Shown: piece by piece, positions 7,234 to 16,509 of the stretch
How positions within the stretch are numbered: the stretch's first letter is position 1
Layout: each line of letters opens with the position of its first letter
Source of the DNA: an uncultured Collinsella sp.
GTDB taxonomy: Bacteria; Actinomycetota; Coriobacteriia; Coriobacteriales; Coriobacteriaceae
Direction of reading: 5' to 3'
NCBI GenBank assembly: GCA_900542125.1
Contig: UQMO01000008.1
Coordinates: 1 to 51,759, forward strand
Length of the DNA: 51,759 nt
Made by a program: the position numbers and the translations under genes
The notes under the pieces: generated by a model
Told to the model about the DNA's origin: nothing
Seen by the model: the letters and a program-made list of their open reading frames with translations, nothing else
The model's database searches: none

Positions 7234-8324
7234 TACGCCTCGCCTCCCTTCTTGGAATCCTTGCGCGTACGGGACGTCTCAGGAGCGTTCTTGAGAAACT
7301 CGGGGTCACCGGAGTAGTGGCACGCAGAGTAATGACCAGACTCGGTGACAACGCGCTCGGGGCGCTGCTTGCGGCACTTATCGGTCGCATAGGGACAACG
7401 AGGCGAGAACACGCAGCCCTCGGGCAGGTTCATGAGCGAAGGCGGGTTGCCGTGAATCGGCGTAAGCGGCTTCTTCTCTTCGATGGCCTGCTCCGGGATG
7501 GAGCGGATAAGGCCCCAGGTGTAGGGGTGGCGGCTCTCGTAGAAGATTTCCTCAGCAGTACCGAACTCGACGGGACGGCCGGCGTACATAACCATGATCT
7601 TGTCGGCCATGTCAGCGACGACGCCCAGGTCATGGGTAATCATGATGATGGCGTTGCCGTTCTTCTCCTGCATTTCCTGCATGAGCTCGATAATCTGAGC
7701 CTGAATGGTAACGTCCAGAGCCGTCGTGGGCTCGTCGGCAATCAGAATATCGGGATCGCAGGCAAGAGCCATGGCAATCATGACGCGCTGACGCATACCG
7801 CCAGAGAACTGGTGCGGATACTCGTTGACGCGCTTCTCGGGCTCGGGAATACCAACGAGGTCCAAAAGCTCGGTGGCACGCTTGAGCGCCTCCTGCTTGG
7901 AGTAGCCACGGTGCAGACGAAGGCCCTCGCCCACCTGCTTGCCGATCTTATAAACCGGGTTCAAGGAGGTCATAGGATCCTGGAAGATCATCGCGATATC
8001 GTTGCCGCGAATGTGCTGCATCTCTTCCTCGGTCATCTCGAGGATGGAGCGGCCGCGATAGCGAACGTCACCGCCCTCGATCTTTCCCGGAGGCATCGAG
8101 ATAAGGCCCATGATGGTCATGGCGGTCACGGACTTACCGGAGCCGGATTCACCGACTACTCCCAGGGTCTCGCCGCGATCGAGCGTGTAGGAGACACCGT
8201 CGACAGCGCGAACGACGCCATCCTCGGTGTGGAAATACATCTTAAGGTCATCGACCTCGAGCAGATGCTGGCCCTCAGGAACCGGCTGGTCCTTCAGGTC
8301 CACATAGTTCTTGTTCTTCTTCAT
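7233..8324 (-). CDS. oppD: Oligopeptide ABC transporter ATP-binding protein OppD
   Basis: A 363-residue ATPase partner of OppF. Walker A is GESGSGKSVTA, the Q-loop IFQDPMTSLNP, the signature FSGGMRQRVMIAMA and Walker B ILIADEPTTALD. The C-terminal oligo_HPY part keeps four cysteines in GCVFSPRCPYATDKC...SACHY. The start is ATG 8324, 2 bp beyond the oppC stop, with AAGGACG in the end of oppC acting as the ribosome site. The N-terminal extension (KNKNYVDLKDQPVPEGQ) before the first beta strand is normal for the family. Confidence 0.93.
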   Translation of the reverse strand: MKKNKNYVDLKDQPVPEGQHLLEVDDLKMYFHTEDGVVRAVDGVSYTLDRGETLGVVGESGSGKSVTAMTIMGLISMPPGKIEGGDVRYRGRSILEMTEEEMQHIRGNDIAMIFQDPMTSLNPVYKIGKQVGEGLRLHRGYSKQEALKRATELLDLVGIPEPEKRVNEYPHQFSGGMRQRVMIAMALACDPDILIADEPTTALDVTIQAQIIELMQEMQEKNGNAIIMITHDLGVVADMADKIMVMYAGRPVEFGTAEEIFYESRHPYTWGLIRSIPEQAIEEKKPLTPIHGNPPSLMNLPEGCVFSPRCPYATDKCRKQRPERVVTESGHYSACHYSGDPEFLKNAPETSRTRKDSKKGGEA

Positions 8325-8326
8325 CC

Positions 8327-9262
8327 TTATGCGTCCTTCATCTTGACGTCGAGGGCGTCGCGCAGACCATCACCCAACAGGGTGAAGGCGAGCACCGTCG
8401 AGAGAATTGCCAGACCGGGCATGATCATCATCCAGGGAGCGGTCAGAAGATACTGCTGACCGTCCTGAATCATGGAGCCCCACGAAGGCGTAGGCGGAAT
8501 AACGCCCATGCCGAGGAAGGACAGAGCGGACTCGGTCAGGATGGCGCCACCAATGTTCATGGTCGCGTAGACCACGATGGAGGCGACGGAGTTCGGGAAG
8601 ATGTGACGCACGACGATACGAGCATCAGATGCACCCATCGCGCGCGCAGCATCAACATAGTCGTTTTCCTTGACCGTCAAGATCGCAGAGCGGAAGACGC
8701 GTGCAATCGAAGGCCAGCCGAGAATACCGATGGCGATAAAGACGTTCTGAAGGCCACGGCCGATAACGGCGATCATGGCGACAACGAACAGTACGTACGG
8801 GAACGCCAGGAAGATGTCCGCACAGCGCATGATGATCGTATCCCAGATGCCGCCGTAGAAACCGGCCAGAGCACCCATGACCAGACCGATCAGCGTGGAG
8901 ATCGCGGTGGCCATAATGCCGACGGACAGCGAAACGCGCGCACCGTAGATAACGCGGACGAGAATGTCACGACCAAGGGCGTCGGTGCCAAACGGGTGCT
9001 CTGCACACGGAGCCAGCAGAGAAGTCTCGGCCATGGTAGTCGAGTCGGAAGCCGTCGGCGAACCGAGCCAGGGCTTAGCCCACAGATCTGCGGTCAGTGC
9101 AACCACAACGACGATGATGATCCAGCAGACACCGATAACGGCGAGCTTGTTCTTACGAAGACGCTTAAAAGCGTCGCCCCACAGCGTGCGGGACTTGGCG
9201 GGAGCAGATGCGGCCTTGGTGGCGGTAGCCTGCCCCTGAGACTGAGAATCAGTTTCCTGCAT
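8327..9262 (-). CDS. oppC: Oligopeptide ABC transporter permease OppC
   Basis: A 311-residue inner-membrane permease. A charged N-terminus is followed by a first membrane segment (LAVIGVCWIIIVVVVALTA), a loop with CAEHPFGTDALGRDILVRVIYGARVSL typical of OppC/DppC, and the BPD_transp_1 core. The EAA-like coupling sequence is DAARAMGASDARIVVRHIFPN. The gene starts at ATG 9262 behind GGAGG and is 14 bp from oppB. Confidence 0.93.
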   Translation of the reverse strand: MQETDSQSQGQATATKAASAPAKSRTLWGDAFKRLRKNKLAVIGVCWIIIVVVVALTADLWAKPWLGSPTASDSTTMAETSLLAPCAEHPFGTDALGRDILVRVIYGARVSLSVGIMATAISTLIGLVMGALAGFYGGIWDTIIMRCADIFLAFPYVLFVVAMIAVIGRGLQNVFIAIGILGWPSIARVFRSAILTVKENDYVDAARAMGASDARIVVRHIFPNSVASIVVYATMNIGGAILTESALSFLGMGVIPPTPSWGSMIQDGQQYLLTAPWMMIMPGLAILSTVLAFTLLGDGLRDALDVKMKDA

Positions 9263-9276
9263 GAGACGTACCTCCC

Positions 9277-10314
9277 TTAGGCCTTATCCGACGGACCGCC
9301 AAGGCGGATGCGCGGGTCGAGGAATGCATAGCTAATGTCGACGAGCAGGTTGATCACCATAACGACGACGACGATGAGCGTAACGCCGCCCATAACGATG
9401 GGCCAGTCACGCATGCTAATGGCGCGATAGACCTCATAGCCGATACCGGGCCAGTTGAAGACCGTCTCGGTCAGGATGGCGCCCGAAAGCATGCCACCAA
9501 AGTCGACACCAATATAGGTAACGACGGGGATGAGTGCATTCTTAAGCGCATGCTTGACGATGATCGCACGATTGGAGAGACCCTTGGCCTTTGCCGTACG
9601 GATGTAATCCTGGTTCATGACGTCAAGCAGCTGCGAGCGCATAATGCGGGCAGCATAAGCGGTTGAAACCGAAGCCAGCGTAATGGTCGGAAGCACATAG
9701 TGCATCCAATCCTGATACTGAGAGCTGGAACCGCCGGCTCCCGAGATCGGCATGGAGAATGCACCGCCCGTGGCATCCTTGAGAATGACGCCAAAGAACA
9801 GCTGCAGCAACATACCAAGCCAGAAGGCCGGGACGGCAACGAGGATCGACGTGGTGAGCGTTACCAAAATATCCCAGAAGGAATAACGCTTAACCGCCGA
9901 AATGATACCCGCACCGATACCCATGATTGCCTCGAGCACGATGGCGCACGCGGCAAGTTTGACCGTATACGGATACTTCTGGGCAAAGATTTCCGTAACC
10001 GGCAGCTTGCGCTGATACGAATTGCCCAGATCGCCATGAAGCAGGCCGTTCATGTAATACAAGTAACGGTCCACGAGCGACGTTTGAACGGGGTCGCCGT
10101 TCTCGTCAAGGATCGCGTTGCCGTCCTCGTCCGACTGGACCAGGTGATAGCGGACGCGAAGCTGAAGCTCCACCTCGGGGGACAGAGCCTTGTCTCCACC
10201 GATCAGCTTGATCGGATCTCCCGGCACGATATTCTGGAGGGCGAACAGAATCAGCGTAACGCCCAAAAACACCGGGATGAACTGAAGCACACGTTTAACG
10301 ATGTACTTACCCAT
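9277..10314 (-). CDS. oppB: Oligopeptide ABC transporter permease OppB
   Basis: A 345-residue permease, partner of OppC. The typical OppB start GKYIVKRVLQFIPVFLGVTLILFALQNIVPGDP is visible in shortened form, followed by five more membrane segments and the coupling motif RTAKAKGLSNRAIIVKHALKNAL. A hydrophilic insertion (about residues 60-80, QSDEDGNAILDENGDPVQTS) lies in the periplasmic-side loop and is longer than in E. coli OppB. The start is ATG 10314 with AGGGGAGTGG before it. Confidence 0.93.
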   Translation of the reverse strand: MGKYIVKRVLQFIPVFLGVTLILFALQNIVPGDPIKLIGGDKALSPEVELQLRVRYHLVQSDEDGNAILDENGDPVQTSLVDRYLYYMNGLLHGDLGNSYQRKLPVTEIFAQKYPYTVKLAACAIVLEAIMGIGAGIISAVKRYSFWDILVTLTTSILVAVPAFWLGMLLQLFFGVILKDATGGAFSMPISGAGGSSSQYQDWMHYVLPTITLASVSTAYAARIMRSQLLDVMNQDYIRTAKAKGLSNRAIIVKHALKNALIPVVTYIGVDFGGMLSGAILTETVFNWPGIGYEVYRAISMRDWPIVMGGVTLIVVVVMVINLLVDISYAFLDPRIRLGGPSDKA

Positions 10315-10345
10315 ACCACTCCCCTATCTAGGGATTAACCTAAAT

Positions 10346-10373
10346 GGGATGCCGATCGCCAGACCGGCATCCC
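10346..10373 (-). terminator. Intercistronic hairpin between oppA and oppB
   Basis: A stem GGGATGCCG/CGGCATCCC with a 10-nt loop lies between the binding-protein gene and oppB. No T run follows on the minus strand, so it more likely limits or stabilises mRNA, giving more binding protein than permease, than fully terminates. Confidence 0.5.
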
Positions 10374-10470
10374 AAAATTACCATCAGCCAGTTTACCCCA
10401 GGTTAGGGAGAACTGTATGTTTCCCATGAGGTCTACGTAAATACTTGACCCTCACGGAAGCTGCAAACTC

Positions 10471-12147
10471 TTAGGCGAGCTCAGCGGTACCCAGCTCGGC
10501 ATGCTTCTGCGGATCGACATAGAGGTGCTTGATGCGATCGGAGCCGACGATGGTGTGCGTGTAGAACATAATCGGGATGACCGGGCAGTCGGCAGCGACC
10601 AATGCGTCGGCCTCCTGCATCTTAGCGACGCGCTCCTCGTCGTCAACAATAGTACGAGCCTCGTCGACCTTGGCGTCGAACTCGGGGTTGTTGTAACCAG
10701 AGCGGTTATCGCCACCGAGGGAGTCGGAGTGGAACAGCGGATACAGGAAGTTGTCCATGATCGGGTAGTCGGCAATCCAGCCCAGACGACCGAACTGATA
10801 GTTAAAGTTCTGATACTGCTCGAGCAGGGCAGACCACTCAGGGGTATCGGAGACAGCGGTAACGCCAACCTTGGCGAGGTCGCCGATGATGGACTCCATG
10901 ATCTCCTTGTGACCGCCGTCCTGGTTGTAGGAAAGGGTCACGCTAATGCCACGATCCCCGTTAGCGCCAGCGGGAGCAACCTTGTCGAGGTACTCGTTAG
11001 CCTTGTCGACATCGTAGGAGCAGAACTCCCATGCGCCCTCCTTGTAGCCATCGATGCCCGGAGGAACAATGCCGTCGGCAGGGGTACGGGTACCCTTATA
11101 GATGGTCTTGCAGATGGCCTCACGGTTGATGGCCAGGGAGATGCCCCTGCGCAGGTCGGCGTTGTTGAACGGCTCGGCCGTGGTGTTGCAGGTCAGATAG
11201 TACGTGGAAGGCTCGGCGCCGAGCAGCATGCGCTCGCCGTCGCCCATGGTGTAGCCGTCCTTGGACACGCCGCGATCCTTCTTGGCGGCATCGATCTGAG
11301 CGACGGGAACGTCGCAGACATCGAGGTTACCGGCCTGGAACTCCTTGTAAGCAGTCTCCATGTCCTTGATGACCTGGAAGTGGATGCCATCGATCTTGGC
11401 CTTGTCGCCATAGTAATCGTCGAACTTCTTGAGGTTGATCTCCTGACCATCCTCCCACTTGCCGTCCATCATGAACGGGCCGTTACCGACCGGTGCAAGA
11501 TAGAAGCTCTTGACATCGGACTCGGCGCACTCGGGAACCGGGGCCAGAGCCGGGTGAGAGGCGACGAAGGGGAAGTCGGCGTAAGCGGAAGACAGCTTGA
11601 CGACGAGGGTCTCATCGTCGGGGCAGGTAACACCGCTGAGCTCGGTGGCGTTACCGGCAAGCAGATCGTCATAGCCCTCGACCATGGAAAGGTGATAGGA
11701 GACCTCGGAAGGGCCATACTCGGTAGCGATGGCCGACTTGGTGTTGACCAGACGCTCCCAACCGAGCTTGAAGGACTTGGAGGTAACGTCGTCACCGTTG
11801 TGGAACTTGGCCTTCTTGATCTTGAAGGTAAACTCGGTGGCGTCGTCGTTGGCCTCGAAGGACTCGCAAGCCAGCGGAACGATCTCGCCCTTCTCGGCGT
11901 CATAAGAGGTCAGAGCGTCAAAGAGCTGGTACTCGACCTGAGTGCCCTGGTCCTCCTGGACATTGTAGGGGTCGATGCAGACCGGGTTGTTGATGTAGAA
12001 GTTCAGCGTCGAACCGGACTCAGAACCGGAAGTGTCGCCGCCCTTCTTGCCGCATGCGGCAAGAAAAGCCATGGAGCTCGCAGCGAGGGTGCCGCCAACA
12101 AAGGCGCGACGACCCATAACGGGCTGGTGGAACATAGAATCAGCCAT
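10471..12147 (-). CDS. oppA: Peptide-binding lipoprotein OppA (SBP_bac_5)
   Basis: A 558-residue extracellular solute-binding lipoprotein that captures peptides for OppBCDF. The N-terminus has twin arginines (GRRAFVGG, residues 12-19), a hydrophobic stretch and the lipobox FLAAC with Cys32 as lipidation site. The linker is rich in Gly/Ser. The mature part matches the SBP_bac_5 family (YNVQEDQGTQVEYQLFDAL near the start, YKGTRTPADGIVPPGIDG in the centre). The start is ATG 12147 behind AAGGAGG; a longer upstream reading has no ribosome site. It is the first gene of the operon. Confidence 0.92.
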   Translation of the reverse strand: MADSMFHQPVMGRRAFVGGTLAASSMAFLAACGKKGGDTSGSESGSTLNFYINNPVCIDPYNVQEDQGTQVEYQLFDALTSYDAEKGEIVPLACESFEANDDATEFTFKIKKAKFHNGDDVTSKSFKLGWERLVNTKSAIATEYGPSEVSYHLSMVEGYDDLLAGNATELSGVTCPDDETLVVKLSSAYADFPFVASHPALAPVPECAESDVKSFYLAPVGNGPFMMDGKWEDGQEINLKKFDDYYGDKAKIDGIHFQVIKDMETAYKEFQAGNLDVCDVPVAQIDAAKKDRGVSKDGYTMGDGERMLLGAEPSTYYLTCNTTAEPFNNADLRRGISLAINREAICKTIYKGTRTPADGIVPPGIDGYKEGAWEFCSYDVDKANEYLDKVAPAGANGDRGISVTLSYNQDGGHKEIMESIIGDLAKVGVTAVSDTPEWSALLEQYQNFNYQFGRLGWIADYPIMDNFLYPLFHSDSLGGDNRSGYNNPEFDAKVDEARTIVDDEERVAKMQEADALVAADCPVIPIMFYTHTIVGSDRIKHLYVDPQKHAELGTAELA

Positions 12148-12387
12148 GCCATCCTCCTTATGAGATAGGACAAAGAAATGTTCAGTCGGACACATGTCGA
12201 AACAATCCGATCCGAACCATCAAAACGCCGCCCGCTGCCATGGCTGGTTATGCACAACGGACCAACGTTTTGCAATACAGTAGCGCATTTTATACACGAT
12301 TTGGGGCTAATTCCGGTTAACGGTCGAGAATTTCTTTAGTTGGGCGAAGTATGTGAGGATATTTTGACTCTGTTACAAATATGTAAA

Positions 12388-12419
12388 CAAAAAGGGCCCC
12401 GCACATGCAGGACCCTTTA
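12388..12419 (-). terminator. Intrinsic terminator after secG
   Basis: The minus strand reads AAAGGGTCC, a 10-nt loop, then GGGGCCCTTTTTG. It lies 21 bp after the secG stop. The bases between here and oppA (12148-12387) contain no gene; a TATAAA on the minus strand near 12290 may be the oppA -10 box, without a convincing -35. Confidence 0.82.
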
Positions 12420-12440
12420 CAAACGTATATACGCCGATGC

Positions 12441-12695
12441 TTAGTAGCCGACGATGCCCTGCGGGAAGAAGAACATGCACAGAACGACACACACGGCAAA
12501 TACGACAGCCATGATGACGGTCAGGCGATCGAGGTTCTGCTCCATGACGCCCGTGGCAGAGCTGGAGTTATACAGCGAGCTAGCGATCATATCCGAAACG
12601 CCGGTGCCCTTACCGGAATGCATAAGGACAAGAATCGTCAACGCCACGGCAGAGACTGCCCAAACGACAAACAGAAGAATCTGAAACGGACCCAT
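12441..12695 (-). CDS. secG: Preprotein translocase subunit SecG
   Basis: An 84-residue membrane protein, accessory subunit of the SecYEG channel. It has two membrane segments (about residues 4-24 and 58-77) separated by the family's glycine/serine loop HSGKGTGVSDMIASSLYNSSSATGVMEQN in shortened form. The position after tpiA/gpmI is the usual actinobacterial context. The start is ATG 12695 with AAGGAG 7 bp upstream. It is separated from gpmI by a terminator and so probably has its own promoter or relies on read-through. Confidence 0.9.
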   Translation of the reverse strand: MGPFQILLFVVWAVSAVALTILVLMHSGKGTGVSDMIASSLYNSSSATGVMEQNLDRLTVIMAVVFAVCVVLCMFFFPQGIVGY

Positions 12696-12798
12696 AGATA
12701 AGCTCCTTAATAGAACAATTCAAACTCCAGTACTGTACCACAACCCCCAGCACTCCCCCACCTGCCATTTGGGGACGGGGTAGAAATGGCAGAAATAC

Positions 12799-12834
12799 CA
12801 AAAAGGGGGTTGTCCGGTTGTGGACAACCCCCTT
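12799..12834 (-). terminator. Intrinsic terminator after gpmI
   Basis: A perfect 13-bp stem AAGGGGGTTGTCC/GGACAACCCCCTT with a 6-nt loop is followed on the minus strand by TTTTT. It lies 25 bp after the gpmI stop. Confidence 0.92.
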
Positions 12835-12859
12835 ACTAGAAAACGGTATTTGTTTTCTA

Positions 12860-14413
12860 TTAGGCCTCGGTGGCGAGTACGCGACCCGTCATCTCGGCGG
12901 AAGGCTCAATGCCAGCCATGGTGAGCATGGTCGGAGCGATATCGGAAAGACGGCCGTCCTCAATACCGGTGAGCTGCGCCTTCTCATCAACGATGATGAA
13001 CGGCACACGGTTGGTGGTGTGAGCCGTAAACGGATGCTTGGAACCGTCGGAAGCAACGTCAAACATGTGATCGGCGTTGCCGTGATCGGCGGTAATCAGC
13101 GCAAAGCCGCCCTTAGCGAGAATCGCCGGGACAACCTTGGACAGGGCATCGTCAACAGCCTCGACGGCCTTAACGGCAGCGTCGAAGACACCGGTGTGAC
13201 CAACCATGTCGCAATTTGCGAAGTTCACGATGTAGAAATCAGCGCGATCCTCGTTGATAGCGGCGACAAGCTTCTCGGTAACCTCGGGGGCGCTCATCTC
13301 GGGCTGCAGATCGTAGGTAGCGACCTTGGGGGAAGCGACGAGCACGCGCTCCTCGCCCTCCTTGGGCTCCTCGATGCCGCCGTTGAGGAAGAACGTCACG
13401 TGGGCGTACTTCTCGGTCTCGGCGGTGTGCAGCTGCTTCAGGCCATTGGCGGCGATAACGTCGGCCAGGACGTTCTCGGGGAACGTCTTGGGGAAGGCGA
13501 CCTCGACGTCAAACGTCGGATCGTACTCGGTCATCGTCACAAAGTGCGAGAGCTTAATCTGCTCGCGCTCAAAGCCATCGAACTCCTTGTCCGTGAACAC
13601 GCGGGTCATCTGACGAGCGCGGTCGGGACGGAAGTTGAAGAAGATGGCCGCGTCGCCCTCGTAGATACCCTCGTTGTGGGCCGCGAAAGGCTCGACGAAC
13701 TCGTCGCCGCGCGGATCCTTCTCGTAGTAGGCCTTGATACCGGCAACGGGGTCGGTATCGGCATCGGACGCGTTGACCATGACGTCGTAGGCGCGCTGGA
13801 TGCGCTCCCAACGGTTGTCGCGGTCCATGGCCCAATAGCGGCCCGAAACGGTGGCAACGCGAGCGTCGCAACCGGTCTCCTCGGAGATCTTAGCCAGGAA
13901 AGCGCAGAACTCGCTCATGTAGCCGGCACCGGACTGCGGGTCGACGTCGCGGCCATCCATGAAGGCGTGGACGCGAACGGTCTTGACGCCATGCTGGGCA
14001 GCCATCTTGACCAGAGCCTCGACGTGGTTCATGTGAGAATGAACACCGCCAGGGCTCATAAGGCCCATGAGATGCAGGGTCTTGCCTTCGGCCTTGACGT
14101 CGTCCATAGCCTTGACGAAGACCTCGTTCTTGGCGATGGAGCCGTCCTTGATGGCGTTGTTGATGCGCGAAAGCTCCTGGAACACGATGCGGCCGGCACC
14201 GATGTTGAGGTGGCCTACCTCGGAGTTGCCCATCTGACCGTCGGGAAGGCCCACGTCCTCGCCCGAAGCACCGAGCGTGGTGTGAGGATACTTCTCGTAC
14301 AGGCTATCAAGGAAGGGCGTCTTGGCAGCGGCGACGGCGTTCTCGCCATCGGCCGGAGCAAGGCCGCAGCCATCCATGATGATCAGGAGTGCAGGAAGAT
14401 GACGCTGTGCCAT
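12860..14413 (-). CDS. gpmI: 2,3-bisphosphoglycerate-independent phosphoglycerate mutase
   Basis: A 517-residue cytosolic, manganese-dependent enzyme interconverting 3- and 2-phosphoglycerate. The alkaline-phosphatase-like metal site starts with IIMDGCGLAP. The catalytic serine lies in GQMGNSEVGHLNIGAGR, followed by HSHMNH, FMDGRDVDP and, near the C-terminus, ITADHGNADHM. The length is normal for the family. The start is ATG 14413, 5 bp after the tpiA stop, so it is the third gene of a pgk-tpiA-gpmI operon. Many Actinobacteria use the cofactor-dependent enzyme instead; here the independent type is inside the operon. Confidence 0.96.
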   Translation of the reverse strand: MAQRHLPALLIIMDGCGLAPADGENAVAAAKTPFLDSLYEKYPHTTLGASGEDVGLPDGQMGNSEVGHLNIGAGRIVFQELSRINNAIKDGSIAKNEVFVKAMDDVKAEGKTLHLMGLMSPGGVHSHMNHVEALVKMAAQHGVKTVRVHAFMDGRDVDPQSGAGYMSEFCAFLAKISEETGCDARVATVSGRYWAMDRDNRWERIQRAYDVMVNASDADTDPVAGIKAYYEKDPRGDEFVEPFAAHNEGIYEGDAAIFFNFRPDRARQMTRVFTDKEFDGFEREQIKLSHFVTMTEYDPTFDVEVAFPKTFPENVLADVIAANGLKQLHTAETEKYAHVTFFLNGGIEEPKEGEERVLVASPKVATYDLQPEMSAPEVTEKLVAAINEDRADFYIVNFANCDMVGHTGVFDAAVKAVEAVDDALSKVVPAILAKGGFALITADHGNADHMFDVASDGSKHPFTAHTTNRVPFIIVDEKAQLTGIEDGRLSDIAPTMLTMAGIEPSAEMTGRVLATEA

Positions 14414-14418
14414 ATGTC

Positions 14419-15186
14419 CTACTCGCCTGCCTTGACGACCATAGAGGCGAAGTCGGCAGCCTTGAGCGAAGCGCCGCCCACGAGGGCGCCGTCAACGTCA
14501 GGCTTGGCGACGAGCTCGGCGATGTTGCCGGGCTTGGCAGAGCCACCATAGAGAACGCGGATGCCGTTAGCGAGCTCCTCGCCAAACATCTCCTTGAGGG
14601 TCTCACGGATAGCGCCGCAGACCTCCTGGGCGTCCTCAGCGGTAGCGGTCTTGCCGGTGCCGATGGCCCAGATGGGCTCGTAGGCGACGACGACCTGCTT
14701 GGGGCAGGTGATCTCAAGACCGGCAAGGCCAGCCTTGACCTGGTTCACGACGTGCTCGACATAGGTGCCAGCCTCGCGGACCTCGAGGGACTCGCCGCAG
14801 CAGAAGACGGGAACAAGACCGGCGGCAACGAGGGCCTTGGCCTTCTTGTTCTGATCCTCGTCGGTCTCGTGGAAGTAGTCGCGACGCTCGGAGTGACCGA
14901 TGATGCAGTAGGTGCAGCCAGCGGACTTGAGCATGTCGCAAGAGGACTCACCGGTGAAGGCACCCTTGGCCTCCCAGTACACGTTCTGTGCGCCGAGGGC
15001 GATGGGGGCAGCCTGAATGCGGTCATGAACCGTGGTGATGTCAATGGTCGGAGGGCAGACGAGCACCTCGACGCCAGCCGGAACCTCGGGCAGAGCCTGA
15101 GCCAGCTCGTCGGCGAGCTTGGCGGCCTCGGCGACGTCGTTGTTCATCTTCCAGTTACCAGCGATAAGAAGGGTGCGATTAGGCAT
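14419..15186 (-). CDS. tpiA: Triosephosphate isomerase
   Basis: A 255-residue TIM-barrel enzyme interconverting glyceraldehyde-3-phosphate and dihydroxyacetone phosphate. Visible active-site elements are the GNWKMN lysine, the histidine in IIGHSERR, the catalytic glutamate in VAYEPIWAIGTGKTA, and LYGGSAKPGN for phosphate binding. The start is ATG 15186, overlapping the end of pgk by 8 bp, with GGAGG 9 bp before it. Confidence 0.96.
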   Translation of the reverse strand: MPNRTLLIAGNWKMNNDVAEAAKLADELAQALPEVPAGVEVLVCPPTIDITTVHDRIQAAPIALGAQNVYWEAKGAFTGESSCDMLKSAGCTYCIIGHSERRDYFHETDEDQNKKAKALVAAGLVPVFCCGESLEVREAGTYVEHVVNQVKAGLAGLEITCPKQVVVAYEPIWAIGTGKTATAEDAQEVCGAIRETLKEMFGEELANGIRVLYGGSAKPGNIAELVAKPDVDGALVGGASLKAADFASMVVKAGE

Positions 15187-16369
15187 CGAGAAGCGCCTCC
15201 ACTCCGGGCAGGGCCTTACCCTCGACGAGCTCCATGGAAGCGCCACCACCGGTGGAGATCCAGCTCATCTTGTCGGCCAGGTTGAACTTGTTGACAGCCG
15301 CGACAGAGTCGCCACCGCCGATGATCGAGGTGCAGTCGGCCTCGGCGACGGCCTCGGCGATAGCCTGGGTGCCGTGAGCGAAGTTGTCGAACTCGAAGAC
15401 ACCCATGGGGCCGTTCCAGAACACGGTCTTGGCACCCTTGACGGCCTCGGCGTAAAGCTCCTCGGTCTTGGGGCCGATGTCCATGCCCTCACGATCGTCG
15501 GGGATAGCGTCGGAAGCGACAACCTCGGGGACAGCGTCCTCGCCAAAGTGATCGGCAACGCGGTTGTCGATGGGGAGCAGGATCTTGACGCCCTTCTCCT
15601 CGGCCTTCTTGAGCATCTCGCCAGCGCGCTCGACCCAGTCCTCTTCCTTGAGGGACTGACCAACGGTCAGGCCCTGAGCCAGGAAGAAGGTGTAGGCCAT
15701 GCCGCCACCGATGATCAGGGTATCAGCGGAGTCGATGAGATGATCGAGAACGCCGATCTTAGAGGAAACCTTGGAACCGCCGACGATAGCGACGAAGGGG
15801 CGCTCGGGCTCGGCGAAGATGCCGGTCAGCGTGTCGACCTCCTTCTCGAGCAGGAAGCCGGCGACGGCAGGCAGGTAAGCGGCGGGGCCCACGACGGAAC
15901 CCTGGGCGCGGTGAGCGGTGCCGAAGGCATCGAGAACGAAGACGTCACCATAGGAAGCGAGCTTCTTGGCGATCTCGGGATCGTTCTTCTTCTCACGCTT
16001 GTCGAAACGGACGTTCTCGAGAACGAGGACCTTGCCCGGCTCGACGGCGGCAACAGCCTCAGCAGCCTTCTCGCCGTAGGTGTCGGCGACAAAGGCAACA
16101 TCGAGACCAGAGAGCTCAGCGAGCTTCTTGGCGACAGGCTCAAGGGAGAGCTCAGGCTGGAAGCCGGTGCCCTCGGGACGGCCGAGGTGGCTCATGAGGA
16201 TGACGCGAGCGTTGTGCTCAACGAGATAGTTGATGGTGGGCAGGGCAGCCTTGATACGGGTGGTGTCGCCAACGACGCCATCCTTGATAGGCACGTTAAA
16301 GTCAACGCGGACGAGAACGCGCTTGCCGTCGACATCGATGTCGCGGACGGTCTTCTTGGTAAAGGCCAT
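15179..16369 (-). CDS. pgk: Phosphoglycerate kinase
   Basis: A 396-residue glycolytic kinase transferring phosphate from 1,3-bisphosphoglycerate to ADP. The N-terminal domain has RVLVRVDFNVP and MSHLGRPEG. The nucleotide-binding half has IVGGSKVSSKIGVLDHLI, FWNGPMGVFE and the final GGGDSVAAV...ISTGGGASMELVEG. The start is ATG 16369; in-frame upstream codons lack a ribosome site, whereas GAAAGG lies 11 bp before this ATG. An intrinsic terminator sits between gap and pgk, so gap is probably expressed more strongly. Confidence 0.96.
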   Translation of the reverse strand: MAFTKKTVRDIDVDGKRVLVRVDFNVPIKDGVVGDTTRIKAALPTINYLVEHNARVILMSHLGRPEGTGFQPELSLEPVAKKLAELSGLDVAFVADTYGEKAAEAVAAVEPGKVLVLENVRFDKREKKNDPEIAKKLASYGDVFVLDAFGTAHRAQGSVVGPAAYLPAVAGFLLEKEVDTLTGIFAEPERPFVAIVGGSKVSSKIGVLDHLIDSADTLIIGGGMAYTFFLAQGLTVGQSLKEEDWVERAGEMLKKAEEKGVKILLPIDNRVADHFGEDAVPEVVASDAIPDDREGMDIGPKTEELYAEAVKGAKTVFWNGPMGVFEFDNFAHGTQAIAEAVAEADCTSIIGGGDSVAAVNKFNLADKMSWISTGGGASMELVEGKALPGVEALLDA

Positions 16370-16425
16370 GTTTGCTTCTACCTTTCGTACGTGTCTGCCT
16401 CCCATTACGGCAGACGATTTCTTAT

Positions 16426-16473
16426 AAAAAGGGCGCGACCCTAGGGTGTAAGCCCTATAAGGCCGCGCCCTTC
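16426..16473 (-). terminator. Intrinsic terminator between gap and pgk
   Basis: On the minus strand AAGGGCGCG pairs with CGCGCCCTT across a loop that contains a second GGGCTTACACCC-like stem, followed by TTTTTATAAG. It lies about 36 bp after the gap stop. Confidence 0.82.
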
Positions 16474-16509
16474 TTTAGACGCTCAACGAGCTATTCGCTA
16501 AAAGCTAAA

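Noticed and set aside
10501..14551. Long plus-strand frames opposite oppA and gpmI
   Set aside because: Both are mirror frames of clear minus-strand genes, lack ribosome sites, and show no domain I can recognise.
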